Assembly: GCF_019740335.1 (NCBI RefSeq)
Contig: NZ_JAHXZS010000001.1
Span: forward strand, 806,001-870,000
Direction: 5' to 3'
From: Alteraquisediminimonas sediminicola
Lineage (GTDB): Bacteria; Pseudomonadota; Alphaproteobacteria; Sphingomonadales; Sphingomonadaceae
Length of the DNA: 64,000 bases
How positions within the stretch are numbered: position 1 is the first letter of the stretch; every line of letters begins with the position of its first letter. A program made the translations under genes and the position numbers. Positions 20,399 through 29,843 of the stretch are shown here, in pieces. The notes beneath the pieces were generated by a model. The model searched no databases, had not been told where the DNA came from, and saw only the letters and a list, made by a program, of their open reading frames with translations.

Positions 20399-21804
20399 TA
20401 TGCGTTCCCGCCTTGCCCGTGATGTTCGACCAAATGGGCGACCAGACGAGAAAGCCCGATGGAGTTGGAGCCTTTGACCAAAATGGCATCGCCCGGCGCG
20501 ATCAAACGATCAAGCGCGACAATCGCTGCCGAACAATCCGGCACATGGACGAAATCGCGTCTGCCCTCAAGCGCCTTTGCAAGCGCCGTCATTTCCGGCC
20601 CGACCAAAATCGCAATCGCCAGATCGGCAGCCTCCACATGCGCCGCTAAAGCCGCGTGAAATCCGTCCGATTTCTCGCCCAATTCCTTCATCGCGCCCAG
20701 CACCGCCAAGCGCCGCGACACCTCTTCCTTGCCAAGCTGGCCAAGGGTCGCGGCCATGGATGCCGGATTCGCATTATAACTCTCGTCAATCAGCAACGCC
20801 TCACCGCTGCCGATATCGATCATCTGCCGCGCGCCGCGTCCCGGCAGGCCGGGCATATCCGCCAAGGCCAGCCCCGCCGCCGCCAGATCACCGCCCGCCG
20901 CCTGCACCGCCGCAATGACGGCCAATGAATTGGACACCCAATGCTCGCCCGGTTGGCTGAGCGAATAGCTCAATTCCGCGCCCGGCAGTACCGCATTGAC
21001 ATAGGTGCCATTGGCCTCCCCATGCACCACATCACGCGCACGAACATCCGCCCCCATATTGCGCCCAAAGCTGACGATCTTCGCCGCAAAGGGCTTGGCC
21101 GCTGCCAACAGCCGTTCATAATGCGGGCTATCGAACGGCAGGATCGCCGTGCCATTCGGTTCCAAGCCCTGAAACACCTCGCCCTTGGCATCGGCAATCG
21201 CGCTTTCATCCGGGAAAAATGCGCTATGCGCCGGGGCAATCGCCGTCACCAATGCGACATGAGGCCGCACCAGCCGGGTCAGCGCCGCCAATTCACCGGG
21301 CGCGCTCATCCCCATTTCAAACACGCCGAACTTAGTATCGCGCGGCATGCGCGACAGGCTCAACGGCACGCCGGTATGATTGTTATAGCTTTTGACCGAG
21401 CGATGAACCCGGCCCTTGTTCGCCCGCGCCAAGGCATCGGCCAGCGCCTCTTTCGTGCCGGTTTTGCCGACCGAGCCGGTAACGCCGATCACCACACCCT
21501 GCATCCGCGCCCGCGACGCGCGCCCAAGCGCATTCAACGCCGCCGTCGTATCCGCGACCAGCACATAAGCCAGACCCGGGGGCACATCGGCTGCATCGCT
21601 CACTATCGTGCCGCCCGCACCATTGGCCGCCACTTGGGCCAAAAAGCGATGGCCGTCGGTCGTTTCGCCTTTCAACGCGATGAACAAATCACCCGGCCCG
21701 ATTTCGCGACTATCAAAGGCCACGCCATTGACGGCAAAATCCGCCGAGGCCGTGCCATGCACCGCAGCGGCAATTTCCTGTCCGGTCCACAGCGCATCAC
21801 TCAT
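20398..21804 (-). CDS. murF: UDP-MurNAc-tripeptide--D-Ala-D-Ala ligase MurF
   Basis: The 468-residue ligase adds D-Ala-D-Ala, made by the ddlB product of this cluster, to the tripeptide. The ATP loop is GVTGSVGKT at about 107-115, and MurF features include [22 protein letters not shown] and [10 protein letters not shown]. The ATG at 21804 has AGGAG 8 bases upstream and overlaps the murE stop by 4 bases. The in-frame GTG at 21813 is less likely because it would bury that ribosome site. Confidence 0.96.
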   Translation of the reverse strand: MSDALWTGQEIAAAVHGTASADFAVNGVAFDSREIGPGDLFIALKGETTDGHRFLAQVAANGAGGTIVSDAADVPPGLAYVLVADTTAALNALGRASRARMQGVVIGVTGSVGKTGTKEALADALARANKGRVHRSVKSYNNHTGVPLSLSRMPRDTKFGVFEMGMSAPGELAALTRLVRPHVALVTAIAPAHSAFFPDESAIADAKGEVFQGLEPNGTAILPFDSPHYERLLAAAKPFAAKIVSFGRNMGADVRARDVVHGEANGTYVNAVLPGAELSYSLSQPGEHWVSNSLAVIAAVQAAGGDLAAAGLALADMPGLPGRGARQMIDIGSGEALLIDESYNANPASMAATLGQLGKEEVSRRLAVLGAMKELGEKSDGFHAALAAHVEAADLAIAILVGPEMTALAKALEGRRDFVHVPDCSAAIVALDRLIAPGDAILVKGSNSIGLSRLVAHLVEHHGQGGNA

Positions 21805-23219
21805 GCCGCACACTCCTGCGCCACCTGCACATCATCGAACGGCAATATCTGATTCCCCACAATTTGCCCCTGTTCATGGCCCTTGCCCGCGATCAACACC
21901 ACATCATCGGTGTGCGCCATTGCGATGGCCACCGCAATGGCCGAACGCCGGTCCCCGATTTCTTGCGCCCCCGGTGCCGCCGTCAGGATCGAACGCCGGA
22001 TCAATGCCGGGTCTTCGCTCCGCGGATTATCATCGGTGACGATCACCACCTCCGACAATCGCGCCGCAATCGCCCCCATTTGCGGCCGCTTGCCGGTATC
22101 GCGGTCACCGCCCGCGCCAAAGACGGTGATCAACCGACCCTTGGTATGCGGACGCAACGCCTCAATCGCCGCCGCCAGCCCATCGGGCGTATGGGCATAA
22201 TCGACATAGACGGGCGCGCCCACCTTGGTCATCACCGCGCGTTCCAATCGCCCGCGCACGCCCTGTACTTGTTCAAGATCAGCCAAGGTCCGGGCAATAT
22301 CCCCGCCCGCTGCAATCACCAGCCCTGCCGACAGTAACGCATTCGCTGCCTGATAGCCGCCGATCAACGGCAGATCGACCGTCACTTCCCGCCCCTCGAC
22401 CGCGATCAACAGGGTCTGGCCAAGCGGCGTCGGGGTGCGCCGCACCAGTTTGAGAAACGCGCCCTTTTCCCCGACCGTGAAAATCTTCAATCCCCGCGCC
22501 CGCGCAATCGCCTCGACCTGTTCGGCATAGGCATCATCCGCCCAGATCACAGCGGCGCCACCGGGTTGCAGCACCTCGGAAAACAGCCGCATCTTGGCCG
22601 CGAAATACGCCTCCATCGTGAGATGATAATCAAGATGGTCGCGCGACAGGTTGGAAAACGCCCCGGCGATGACCGGCAGGCCTTCGGTGCGATATTGGGC
22701 AAGGCCATGGCTCGATGCCTCGAACGCCGCATGTGTCACGCCGTTGCTTGCAAGGCCCGCCATATTAGCGAGAAAGGTAACAATATCGGGGGTAGTCAGG
22801 CCGGTCGTCACTTGGCTGTTGGCCGTGGTGATGCCCAATGTCCCGATGCTCGCGGCGTTCAGCCCCGCCATCTGCCAGAGCTGACGGGTCAGTTCGACCG
22901 TCGATGTCTTGCCATTGGTGCCGGTAACAGCCACCGCCACTTGCGGAAATGGCGCATAAAAACGGGCGGCAAGCTGGGCGAACAACGCGCGCGGCTCTTC
23001 CGCCGCCAAATGGACAGCGCCCACCACCTGCGCCTCGGGCCGGGCGACAATCGCAACCGCCCCCGCCTTGATCGCATCGTCGATAAAGTCTTCACCGTTG
23101 AACCGCGCGCCCTGAAATGCACCAAAGACGGTGCCGGTCGTCACCTTGCGGTTGTCGATGGCGAACCCGGTGACCTCGGCCTGCTCATCCGCGCCTGTAA
23201 GCCCGCCGAGTCGCATCAT
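21801..23219 (-). CDS. murE: UDP-MurNAc-L-Ala-D-Glu--meso-DAP ligase MurE
   Basis: The 472-residue ligase adds the third stem residue. It has the ATP loop GTNGKTST at 100-107, EASSHGL, NLSRDHLDYH and YAHTPDGL. The substrate-selecting motif DNPR is present (DDNPRSEDP, about residue 400), which in this family indicates meso-diaminopimelate rather than lysine, as expected for a Gram-negative wall. Two adjacent ATG codons (23219-23214) offer a start; the first gives a 4-base overlap with the ftsI stop. Confidence 0.97.
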   Translation of the reverse strand: MMRLGGLTGADEQAEVTGFAIDNRKVTTGTVFGAFQGARFNGEDFIDDAIKAGAVAIVARPEAQVVGAVHLAAEEPRALFAQLAARFYAPFPQVAVAVTGTNGKTSTVELTRQLWQMAGLNAASIGTLGITTANSQVTTGLTTPDIVTFLANMAGLASNGVTHAAFEASSHGLAQYRTEGLPVIAGAFSNLSRDHLDYHLTMEAYFAAKMRLFSEVLQPGGAAVIWADDAYAEQVEAIARARGLKIFTVGEKGAFLKLVRRTPTPLGQTLLIAVEGREVTVDLPLIGGYQAANALLSAGLVIAAGGDIARTLADLEQVQGVRGRLERAVMTKVGAPVYVDYAHTPDGLAAAIEALRPHTKGRLITVFGAGGDRDTGKRPQMGAIAARLSEVVIVTDDNPRSEDPALIRRSILTAAPGAQEIGDRRSAIAVAIAMAHTDDVVLIAGKGHEQGQIVGNQILPFDDVQVAQECAA

Positions 23220-24922
23220 TCCTCCCCTTCCTTGGGGTGCCAGATCAGCGGCTTGATATCCTCCAGCGGGATATCCTTGCGGGCATCCGGAATAATGCCG
23301 AGCAACGGCCCTATCCGCGCGACGACCTTGCGCACGACCGGCGCGGCAGTCCAGCCCGCAGTCGCATAGCCATAGGTTTCCGCCGTGCCTTTCGGCTCAT
23401 CCAACATCATGACAATCGCATATTTCGGATCGTCGACCGGGAAAACCCCGGCAAAGGTCGATACCAAGGATTTACGCGCATAACCGCCTTGGCTCGCCTT
23501 TTCCGCCGTGCCGGTCTTGCCACCCACGCGCAGGCCCGGCGCATTGGCCTGCTTGCCGGTGCCTTCAAGCACGACCATCCGGGTAAATTGGCGAAGACGA
23601 TAGCTCACCTGTGGCGAAATCACTCGCGTGCCCGGCACAATCGCGCCCGGTTCGCGCTTCAACAAGGTCACCGGATGCATGATCCCGCCATTCATAAGTG
23701 CCGCATAAGCCTTGGCAAGATGCATCGGCGTCACTGCAATGCCATGGCCATAGCCTGCGGTCATGGTGGTGGTCCGCGCCCAGAATACCGGCTGGATCGG
23801 ACGGCCCCGGCCCGCCAGTTCAATCGACACCGGTTCGCCAAAGCCCAGCCGCATGAACATCCCGTTCAACCGATCCTTGCCCAGTTCGTCGGCGATCCGG
23901 GCCGTCACGATATTCGAGCTATGGACCAGCATTTCCGGCACATTGAGCCAGCGCTTGGTCGGATGGTCATCACGGATCGAGAATTTCCCGACCTTCAATG
24001 GCGCAGTCGCGTCGTAACGCTTGGATAAGGAGGTCACGACCCCGGCATCCATCGCCGCCGCAATGGTGATCGGCTTGAACGTCGAGCCCAATTCATACAC
24101 GCCGGTAATCGCCTGATTGAACCGCGTTTCGGGCGGCGAGCGCCCCGGATCATTCGGGTTGAAGCTCGGCAAGGATGTGAGCGCAATCACCTCGCCGCTA
24201 TGCACATCAAGCACGATGCCGGTCGCGCCGCGCGCCTGAAAATTCAGCATCGCCTGCGCCAGTTCCTTTTCGACCGCCGCCTGCACGCGACTATCGATCG
24301 ACAGCGTCACCGGCTTGCCCGCATATTTCGGGTCGGTCATGCGCTTGTCCAGCAGCTTTTCCATGCCGGTCACGCCGGTGCCGTCAAGATTCGTCCAGCC
24401 CAAGACATGCGCCGCCAGTTCGGCCTGCGGATAAAGCCGCTCCGGCTCGCGCGCAAAGGCCATGCCCGGTTCACCCAACGCGTTCACCGCCTCCACCAAT
24501 TCCGGCATGGCGCGACGGCGCAGATAGATGAAATGCTTGCGGGACTTGAGCAGCGCCAGATATTGATCCGCCGTCTTCTCCGGCATCAGCACCGCCAATT
24601 GCGGCGCCAGATCTTCCGGACGGGTCAACAGCCGGTCCGCATGCACGCCAATCGACCATGCATCAATCGTCCGCGCCAATGTCTCGCCATTGCGATCGAC
24701 AATATCCGGGCGCAACGGCAATGACGTCAACCCCGCGGCGCGATCATCAAAACTCTGGCCGGTGAAGGTCAGGTACATGATCTTCAAGACAATCCCGAGG
24801 ATCGCCGCGAGAAACAGCAACATCACCAGCATCAGCCGCTCACGCGACAAGGCCGCCACCTGTTGGCGGCGGCCGGGTACATGCAGCCGTGTCGGTTTGG
24901 CGACCGGAGGAGCTGTCGTCAC
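23216..24922 (-). CDS. ftsI: FtsI/PBP3, septal peptidoglycan transpeptidase
   Basis: The 568-residue class B penicillin-binding protein cross-links septal peptidoglycan with FtsW as partner. A short cytoplasmic tail and one transmembrane helix (about 30-50) precede the dimerisation domain and the transpeptidase domain. The catalytic motifs are all present: S280-T-F-K283, S335-S-N337 and K469-T-G471. The start is GTG at 24922 with AGGAG about 10 bases upstream and a 4-base overlap with ftsL. Confidence 0.97.
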   Translation of the reverse strand: MTTAPPVAKPTRLHVPGRRQQVAALSRERLMLVMLLFLAAILGIVLKIMYLTFTGQSFDDRAAGLTSLPLRPDIVDRNGETLARTIDAWSIGVHADRLLTRPEDLAPQLAVLMPEKTADQYLALLKSRKHFIYLRRRAMPELVEAVNALGEPGMAFAREPERLYPQAELAAHVLGWTNLDGTGVTGMEKLLDKRMTDPKYAGKPVTLSIDSRVQAAVEKELAQAMLNFQARGATGIVLDVHSGEVIALTSLPSFNPNDPGRSPPETRFNQAITGVYELGSTFKPITIAAAMDAGVVTSLSKRYDATAPLKVGKFSIRDDHPTKRWLNVPEMLVHSSNIVTARIADELGKDRLNGMFMRLGFGEPVSIELAGRGRPIQPVFWARTTTMTAGYGHGIAVTPMHLAKAYAALMNGGIMHPVTLLKREPGAIVPGTRVISPQVSYRLRQFTRMVVLEGTGKQANAPGLRVGGKTGTAEKASQGGYARKSLVSTFAGVFPVDDPKYAIVMMLDEPKGTAETYGYATAGWTAAPVVRKVVARIGPLLGIIPDARKDIPLEDIKPLIWHPKEGEE

Positions 24923-25782
24923 GGGCGACGGGTCTCCTTGCCCTTCACAGCCAGCGATGCGAGTTTGACGGGTTTATCCTTGCTGGACTTGGCGTCTTTG
25001 CTGGATTTGGCAGATTTGCTGTCCTTGGCCGACTTATCGGCCTTGGCGGATTTTTCCACTTTTGCAGGCTTGTCGGTTTTCGCGAGCTTTTCAGCCTTGG
25101 ACGGCTTGTCCGGCTTAGCCGACTTAGCCGACTTTTCGGTTTTAGCGGCCTTGTCCGACTTGGCAGGCTTGTCGCTCTTGGCGAGCTTCTCGCCCTTCGC
25201 GGGTTTATCTGCCTTATCGGATTTGGCGACCTTTTCAGCCTTAACGGACTTCTCGGTCTTGGCAGACTTGTCCGCCTTCGCCAATTTTTCCGCCTTGTCG
25301 CTCTTGGTCACAGGACGATCAACTACCGACCGATCCTGCATCAACTTCGCCGCTACCGGCGCCACTTCATAAGAGGCAGTGCGCAACGCAGGCTTATCCG
25401 CCAATGTTGGCGTCGTCGTTACCGGCATCACATCGAGATCGGTCGCCACTGATGCCAATTGCGTATCTTCCTGCATCGGCAAAGCAGGCTGGCGATCCGT
25501 CAACGCAACCAACGCCTCGGCATCCGGCAGAAACTGTTCGGCTTCCGGTGCCGCCAGCGCCAGCGCCTGTTCGTTCCAACGCTCCAGCTGATTCATCTGG
25601 CCGCGCGTACCAAGTTCGGTCTGCAACAGACGGATGTGCTTTTGCGAACTCGAGATCTTATATTCGAGCGACTCCAACGCCCCGCGCTCCGTCGCGACAC
25701 GCAACGAAATCAGGTAACAACACAGCACGGCAACCGCAGCCGCCGCAACCCAACCGATTGATCGGAATCGTGCGAGCATCAT
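24919..25782 (-). CDS. ftsL: FtsL-like divisome protein with lysine-rich repetitive C-terminal tail
   Basis: The N-terminal 80 residues have FtsL architecture: a short cytoplasmic start, one transmembrane helix (about 10-28) and a heptad-like segment ([20 protein letters not shown]). The position between rsmH and ftsI is the standard ftsL position. FtsL normally has about 100-130 residues; this one has 287. Residues 80-158 are acidic and proline-containing. From about 159 to 272 the sequence is low-complexity Lys/Ala/Ser/Asp/Glu in [10 protein letters not shown]-like units, with lysine roughly every third residue, recalling histone H1-like tails. With FtsL topology this basic tail would be periplasmic. 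AGGAG sits 9 bases before the ATG at 25782, which overlaps rsmH by 4 bases. The family call rests on position and topology more than on sequence. Confidence 0.8.
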   Translation of the reverse strand: MMLARFRSIGWVAAAAVAVLCCYLISLRVATERGALESLEYKISSSQKHIRLLQTELGTRGQMNQLERWNEQALALAAPEAEQFLPDAEALVALTDRQPALPMQEDTQLASVATDLDVMPVTTTPTLADKPALRTASYEVAPVAAKLMQDRSVVDRPVTKSDKAEKLAKADKSAKTEKSVKAEKVAKSDKADKPAKGEKLAKSDKPAKSDKAAKTEKSAKSAKPDKPSKAEKLAKTDKPAKVEKSAKADKSAKDSKSAKSSKDAKSSKDKPVKLASLAVKGKETRRP

Positions 25783-26804
25783 TTGCCTAATCTCCTGCCA
25801 GCGTTGAAGTCGGCAGCGGCCTTATGCCCCTGCCCCGGATTTTTGGATTTCATCTGCGCCAACGACCGAGCCGGCCCAGAAGTCCGCCGTGCCGAACGCA
25901 ATGTCGCCGACCGCGCACGCGGATTGCGGCGCAACTCGGCCTCACCCGCCTTGACCGCGCGTTCCGGCTTGGCAAAGCTGGGCTCAACCAGCTGCGCAAC
26001 CTGCGGCATATGACGCGAACCGGTCGCCTGACTGGCCGAACGGTCACGCAAAAATTGCTTCACAATGCGATCTTCAAGGCTGTGAAAGGTGACAACCACC
26101 AGCCGCCCGCCGGGACGCAACAGCCGCTCCGCCGCAACCAATGCCGCCTCCAGCACGTCCAGTTCATGATTGACCTCGATCCGCAACGCCTGAAACGTGC
26201 GGGTCGCCGGGTCTTTCGGCATGCCGGGATGATGGCCGACCGCACGGCGCACGACCGACGCCAGTTCACCGGTCCGGGTAATGGGCCGCGCCGCGACAAT
26301 CGCGCGGGCGATACGGCGGGAACGATGCTCCTCGCCATAACGATAGATGATGTCCGCGAGCGCCGCCTCATCAAGATTATTCACCAGATCCGCCGCGCTG
26401 TCGCCCGACTGGGCCATACGCATATCGAGCGGACCATCCTGCATGAACGCGAAACCGCGCTCCGCCTGATCGAGCTGCATCGACGACACGCCAATATCGA
26501 GGACGATGCCATCGACCGCGTCCACCCCTGCCGCCGCCAGCAAAGCTTCCATATCCGCGAAATTACCCTGATGCAGGGTCAATGCACCTTGGCTCGACGC
26601 CACCAGCGCCGCCCCCATCGCCAACGCATCCGGGTCCTGATCGATCGCATGGACTGTCGCCCCCGCCGCCAGCATCGCCCGCGTATAACCGCCTGCACCG
26701 AACGTGCCATCGACATGCACCTCGCCCGGCGCAATCGCGAGCGCGGCAATCACTTCATCGAGGAGTACGGGAATATGCGGCGCGGCGACACCGACCGCAC
26801 TCAC
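25779..26804 (-). CDS. rsmH: 16S rRNA m4C1402 methyltransferase RsmH (MraW)
   Basis: RsmH methylates N4 of C1402 in the 16S rRNA decoding centre. The 341-residue protein begins with [13 protein letters not shown], has the SAM-binding loop [25 protein letters not shown] with [14 protein letters not shown] and [10 protein letters not shown], all family signatures. The C-terminal 40 residues are basic and variable. The start is GTG at 26804, overlapping the mraZ stop by 4 bases. Confidence 0.96.
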   Translation of the reverse strand: MSAVGVAAPHIPVLLDEVIAALAIAPGEVHVDGTFGAGGYTRAMLAAGATVHAIDQDPDALAMGAALVASSQGALTLHQGNFADMEALLAAAGVDAVDGIVLDIGVSSMQLDQAERGFAFMQDGPLDMRMAQSGDSAADLVNNLDEAALADIIYRYGEEHRSRRIARAIVAARPITRTGELASVVRRAVGHHPGMPKDPATRTFQALRIEVNHELDVLEAALVAAERLLRPGGRLVVVTFHSLEDRIVKQFLRDRSASQATGSRHMPQVAQLVEPSFAKPERAVKAGEAELRRNPRARSATLRSARRTSGPARSLAQMKSKNPGQGHKAAADFNAGRRLGK

Positions 26805-27295
26805 AGCGACACACCCTTGTCGGCCAGCAACGCGCGCACCCGGCGCTGCGTCTTGATACGCTCCGGTCGCTCGACCGAGAGAAATTCACGCGGACACCAG
26901 ACTTCAATCATGTCGCCCACGCCGATGAATACGGCCAGATCGGTCAAACCCGCTTCCTGCCGCAGCAGCTTTGGCAGAATAAACCGCCCGCTCGAATCAT
27001 AGCTCGCATCTTCGGTCGAGCCATAATCATCATCATATTCGGACGCATCCGGGGCCGCGCGACCGGCGGCAATATCGGCCTGCACCCGCGCGCGAAAGTC
27101 TTCATATTTCTGCTGGGTATAGCCGGTATCGAACAGCATCAGGCACGGGCGATCGTCATGGGTATTGAGCTGGATCGACCCTGAGCCGGGGCTATTCGCC
27201 TCGATTTTACGGCGCAAATCCGCAGGGATAGCGACACGCCCCTTGGCGTCGATCGCACTCAATCCCGGTCCGGAATATGGCTGCCGCAATCCCAC
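26801..27295 (-). CDS. mraZ: Transcriptional regulator MraZ
   Basis: MraZ is the first gene of the dcw cluster and, in bacteria where it has been studied, represses its own operon by binding G-rich direct repeats upstream. The 164-residue product has two SpoVT/AbrB-like units, each with a DxxxR turn: [11 protein letters not shown] and [10 protein letters not shown]. An insert rich in Asp/Tyr/Ala lies between them. I start at GTG 27295, which has AGGGGG 10 bases upstream. A TTG at 27304 gives a 167-residue reading but leaves only one base between the ribosome site and start. G-tract repeats at 27448-27517 are the likely operator. Confidence 0.93.
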   Translation of the reverse strand: MGLRQPYSGPGLSAIDAKGRVAIPADLRRKIEANSPGSGSIQLNTHDDRPCLMLFDTGYTQQKYEDFRARVQADIAAGRAAPDASEYDDDYGSTEDASYDSSGRFILPKLLRQEAGLTDLAVFIGVGDMIEVWCPREFLSVERPERIKTQRRVRALLADKGVSL

Positions 27296-27399
27296 TTTGA
27301 ACAAACCCCCTGACGAATAAAAACATGATCCTCCACCAATCCTGCACCGCCGATCCGACCATGGTCGAAAGCCTTGCAGGTGGAATCATCCCCCTCGCC

Positions 27400-27408
27400 T
27401 GTGGACAA
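27400..27408 (-). promoter_or_regulatory. Near-consensus DnaA box TTGTCCACA upstream of mraZ
   Basis: TTGTCCACA reads on the minus strand at 27408-27400, one mismatch from consensus and followed by the same GG as the perfect box at 27546-27554. It lies about 105 bases before the mraZ start. Confidence 0.4.
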
Positions 27409-27447
27409 GGGATAACCCGGACAGAGCTGGAAAACAACGGGAGAATT

Positions 27448-27517
27448 GGGGAATTAGCCCCACTTTGCCCCATTTATCGCTGAAATCTGGGGATAACTCC
27501 CCGTAATCACCCCATTT
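27448..27517 (-). promoter_or_regulatory. Putative MraZ operator: two G-tract modules
   Basis: On the minus strand two similar modules follow one another. AAATGGGG at 27517-27510 is followed by GGGG at 27502-27499 and CCCC at 27492-27489. AAATGGGG at 27475-27468 is followed by TGGGG at 27462-27458 and CCCC at 27451-27448. Within modules the tracts repeat every 10-11 bases, and the modules start 42 bases apart, about four helical turns. Known MraZ operators are TGGGN direct repeats with a 10-base period, so the match in pattern and position is good. Confidence 0.65.
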
Positions 27518-27545
27518 CGGTCGGCTTTTCGGCATGGGAAAAGCC

Positions 27546-27554
27546 TGTGGATAA
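27546..27554 (-). promoter_or_regulatory. Perfect DnaA box TTATCCACA upstream of mraZ
   Basis: TTATCCACA reads on the minus strand at 27554-27546 and is identical to the consensus DnaA 9-mer. A one-mismatch copy, TTATCCCCA, is at 27496-27488. The sequence match is certain; function is inferred. Confidence 0.5.
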
Positions 27555-27682
27555 CTATGTGGGTGATTATCGGGGCAACCTCAGCCCATCCGCGCTAAAC
27601 AGGGGGGCGTGCACGGGTTTTGCGCTCCGATGCGGGACAGGCTAAGGACGATCGCGAATGTCGAGATCGGGGATTTGAGAAC

Positions 27683-29779
27683 ATGCGTACCCAATTGTGC
27701 CGCTGGCTAATCCTCCTCGGCATCATGGCCGCTGCGACCGTAGCGCACGCACAACAGCGCATGGTCGCCCAGCTTGTCGCCGAACAGACAAGCCCCGCCC
27801 CCGGCACGACGACCGGCCTCGCGATTGATTTGCAGCCCGCGACCGGCTGGCATGGCTATTGGCTGAACCCCGGCGATGCAGGGACAAAGCCGCAGATCGA
27901 CTGGACCCTGCCGAACGGCGTCACCATCGCCGCGCTGCGTTATCCGGTACCGCAGACCCTGTTGATTTCCGGGCTGATGAACCATGTCTATGAACAGGAC
28001 TATGCGCTGCTCACCCGGCTGACATTATCCCCCGACATCGCGCCCGGCACCATCCTGCCCATTCGCGCACATGCGCGCTGGCTGGTCTGTTCCGACACGT
28101 TATGCGTTCCCGAACAGGCCGATCTCGCGCTTGATCTGACAGCGAGCCAATCCGGCACGGCTACAAGCAACGATCCTCGTTTCGATGGCTGGCGGGCGAA
28201 ATTGCCGCGCCCGCTCGGCGCACAAGCCCGGTTCGAGGTGAAGGGCGATCTGGTGCGCATCGCCATCCCCTATCCCGCCACGACCAAGGTCACCGCGCCC
28301 CATTTCTTCGCGCTGACTACGGATCTGATCGACTATGCCAAGCCCCAGCATTTTGGCCGCCATCAGGATCAACTGATCGTCGAACTGCCCAAGGCCGGGT
28401 TTTTCACCCCTCAAAACGCCTTGCACGGACTACTCGCCATCGGCCCGGATCAAGGGCTGGAGATCGAGGCTATCCCCGGCGTGGTCCCCGCCATCACGAC
28501 CGAAGAAACCGTGAAGGCGATGCCCACCACTGCCCGCATCGCCGCCGCCTTGGGGCTGGACCAACCCACCATCAATAGCGGCCCCGCCCCCCATATCGCG
28601 CCTAGCCCGTTCAGCCTGTGGCTCGCGCTGGGCGGCGCAATTTTAGGCGGACTGCTGCTCAATCTCATGCCCTGCGTCTTTCCGATCCTCAGTTTGAAGG
28701 CGATGAGCCTGATCCGCGCAGGCGCAAACAAGCATGAGGCGCAACGCGAGGGCCTCGCCTATCTGGCGGGCGCCGTCATCGGCACCACCGCGCTCGGCGG
28801 CCTGCTGTTGTTATTACGCGCGACCGGCGAACAAGCGGGCTGGGCCTTCCAACTCCAATATCCGACCACCATTTTGGTGCTGTACGCGCTGATGGCGCTA
28901 TTGACCGCCAATCTGGCAGGCTGGGTGCGTTTGCCCGCCATCGTTACCGGCCAGAAATTGACGCAACGCGAGGGCGCATGGGGCGCATTGTTCACCGGCA
29001 TGCTCGCCGCCTTTGTCGCCACGCCCTGCACCGGCCCATTTCTCGGCGCAGCCTTGGGCGCGGCCTTGGTCCTGCCCAGCATCGCGGCGCTTGGCATTTT
29101 CGCGGGTCTTGGCCTTGGCATTGCGCTACCGTTTGTAGCCATCGGCTTCATCCCGGCGCTGCGTACCCGCCTGCCCAAGCCCGGCGGCTGGATGGAACGG
29201 GTAAAGCATTGGCTCGCTTTGCCGATGGCGCTGACGGCCTTGGCGCTGCTCTGGCTCTTATGGCGACAGGCGGCTCTACCCGGATTGGCGGCGGCAAGTG
29301 CCATGACATTGCTGGGCGCGATCTTCATCTGGCGGCGACAGGGTTATATCGGGCTGACCGCGCTTGCCCTTGGTTTTGCTGCTAGCTTCACCCTAGGTCT
29401 TGCCCTGCCCACAAAGACCGGCACCGACAACGCCACCATCGACCAACAAGATGCCGTGCCGTTCAATGAGGCAGCGCTCGCCACCTTGCGGCAATCGAAT
29501 ACGCCGGTATTTCTCTATTTCACCGCCGATTGGTGCATCACCTGCAAGGTTAACGAAGCCGCCGCCATTGATCGCGCGGATGTCCGCGCCGCCTTCAAGG
29601 CCAAGGGCATCAAGGTGATGATCGGCGACTGGACCCGTGGCGACCCGGCGATCACCCGCTTCCTCGAAAGTCAGGGCCGCTCCGGCGTGCCATTATATCT
29701 CTATTACCCGGCCAAGGGCGCCACACCACAGACCCTGCCGCAACTCCTTACCCCGGATATGTTGTTGGCATTGGAATAA
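27683..29779 (+). CDS. DsbD/ScsB-family thiol:disulfide interchange protein
   Basis: The 698-residue membrane protein would carry electrons from cytoplasmic thioredoxin to periplasmic thiols. It has a signal peptide (residues 1-23, ending in AHA) and an N-terminal periplasmic domain with a cysteine pair C136/C141 (VCSDTLC). A DsbD/CcdA-like transmembrane core follows, with C331 (LMPCVFP) and C449 (TPCTGPF), and then a C-terminal thioredoxin domain with WC618-x-x-C621. The long N-terminal domain and the two-cysteine motif resemble ScsB (copper-sensitivity suppressor) more than E. coli DsbD. The ATG at 27683 is chosen because it precedes the signal peptide directly; an earlier in-frame codon at 27620 would add a charged leader. 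It is transcribed away from mraZ. Confidence 0.88.
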   Translation: MRTQLCRWLILLGIMAAATVAHAQQRMVAQLVAEQTSPAPGTTTGLAIDLQPATGWHGYWLNPGDAGTKPQIDWTLPNGVTIAALRYPVPQTLLISGLMNHVYEQDYALLTRLTLSPDIAPGTILPIRAHARWLVCSDTLCVPEQADLALDLTASQSGTATSNDPRFDGWRAKLPRPLGAQARFEVKGDLVRIAIPYPATTKVTAPHFFALTTDLIDYAKPQHFGRHQDQLIVELPKAGFFTPQNALHGLLAIGPDQGLEIEAIPGVVPAITTEETVKAMPTTARIAAALGLDQPTINSGPAPHIAPSPFSLWLALGGAILGGLLLNLMPCVFPILSLKAMSLIRAGANKHEAQREGLAYLAGAVIGTTALGGLLLLLRATGEQAGWAFQLQYPTTILVLYALMALLTANLAGWVRLPAIVTGQKLTQREGAWGALFTGMLAAFVATPCTGPFLGAALGAALVLPSIAALGIFAGLGLGIALPFVAIGFIPALRTRLPKPGGWMERVKHWLALPMALTALALLWLLWRQAALPGLAAASAMTLLGAIFIWRRQGYIGLTALALGFAASFTLGLALPTKTGTDNATIDQQDAVPFNEAALATLRQSNTPVFLYFTADWCITCKVNEAAAIDRADVRAAFKAKGIKVMIGDWTRGDPAITRFLESQGRSGVPLYLYYPAKGATPQTLPQLLTPDMLLALE

Positions 29780-29780
29780 A

Positions 29781-29820
29781 GAAAAACCGGCCTGCCACGA
29801 TAGGCAGACCGGGTTTTCTT
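29781..29820. terminator. Bidirectional terminator between two convergent genes
   Basis: CCGGCCTGCC and GGCAGACCGG form a hairpin with one mismatch around an ACGATA loop. It is flanked by AAAAA on the left and TTTT on the right, so it can end transcription of the DsbD-like gene on the plus strand and of the urate-hydroxylase-like gene on the minus strand. Confidence 0.8.
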
Positions 29821-29843
29821 ACCCCATCAGGCGATCCAAAGGA

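Larger units (their letters stand above)
27296..27682. other. Divergent control region between mraZ and the DsbD-like gene
   Basis: This 387-base interval has no gene. It must carry the promoter of the dcw cluster (minus strand) and that of the DsbD-like gene (plus strand). It contains the G-tract modules at 27448-27517 and three DnaA-box-like 9-mers, all reading on the minus strand (27400-27408, 27488-27496, 27546-27554). I cannot place the -35 and -10 hexamers with confidence. Confidence 0.7.

Noticed and set aside
24863-25452. Plus-strand frames encoding Leu/Ala/Phe/Asp repeats that look like pentapeptide or leucine-rich repeats
   Set aside because: They are the complement of the lysine-rich repeat tail of the FtsL-like gene, so the periodicity is inherited from that strand.
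27296-27682. Replication origin in the mraZ upstream region because of DnaA boxes
   Set aside because: There are only three boxes, no AT-rich unwinding zone, and no dnaA, dnaN, hemE or parAB nearby; regulation is the simpler reading.
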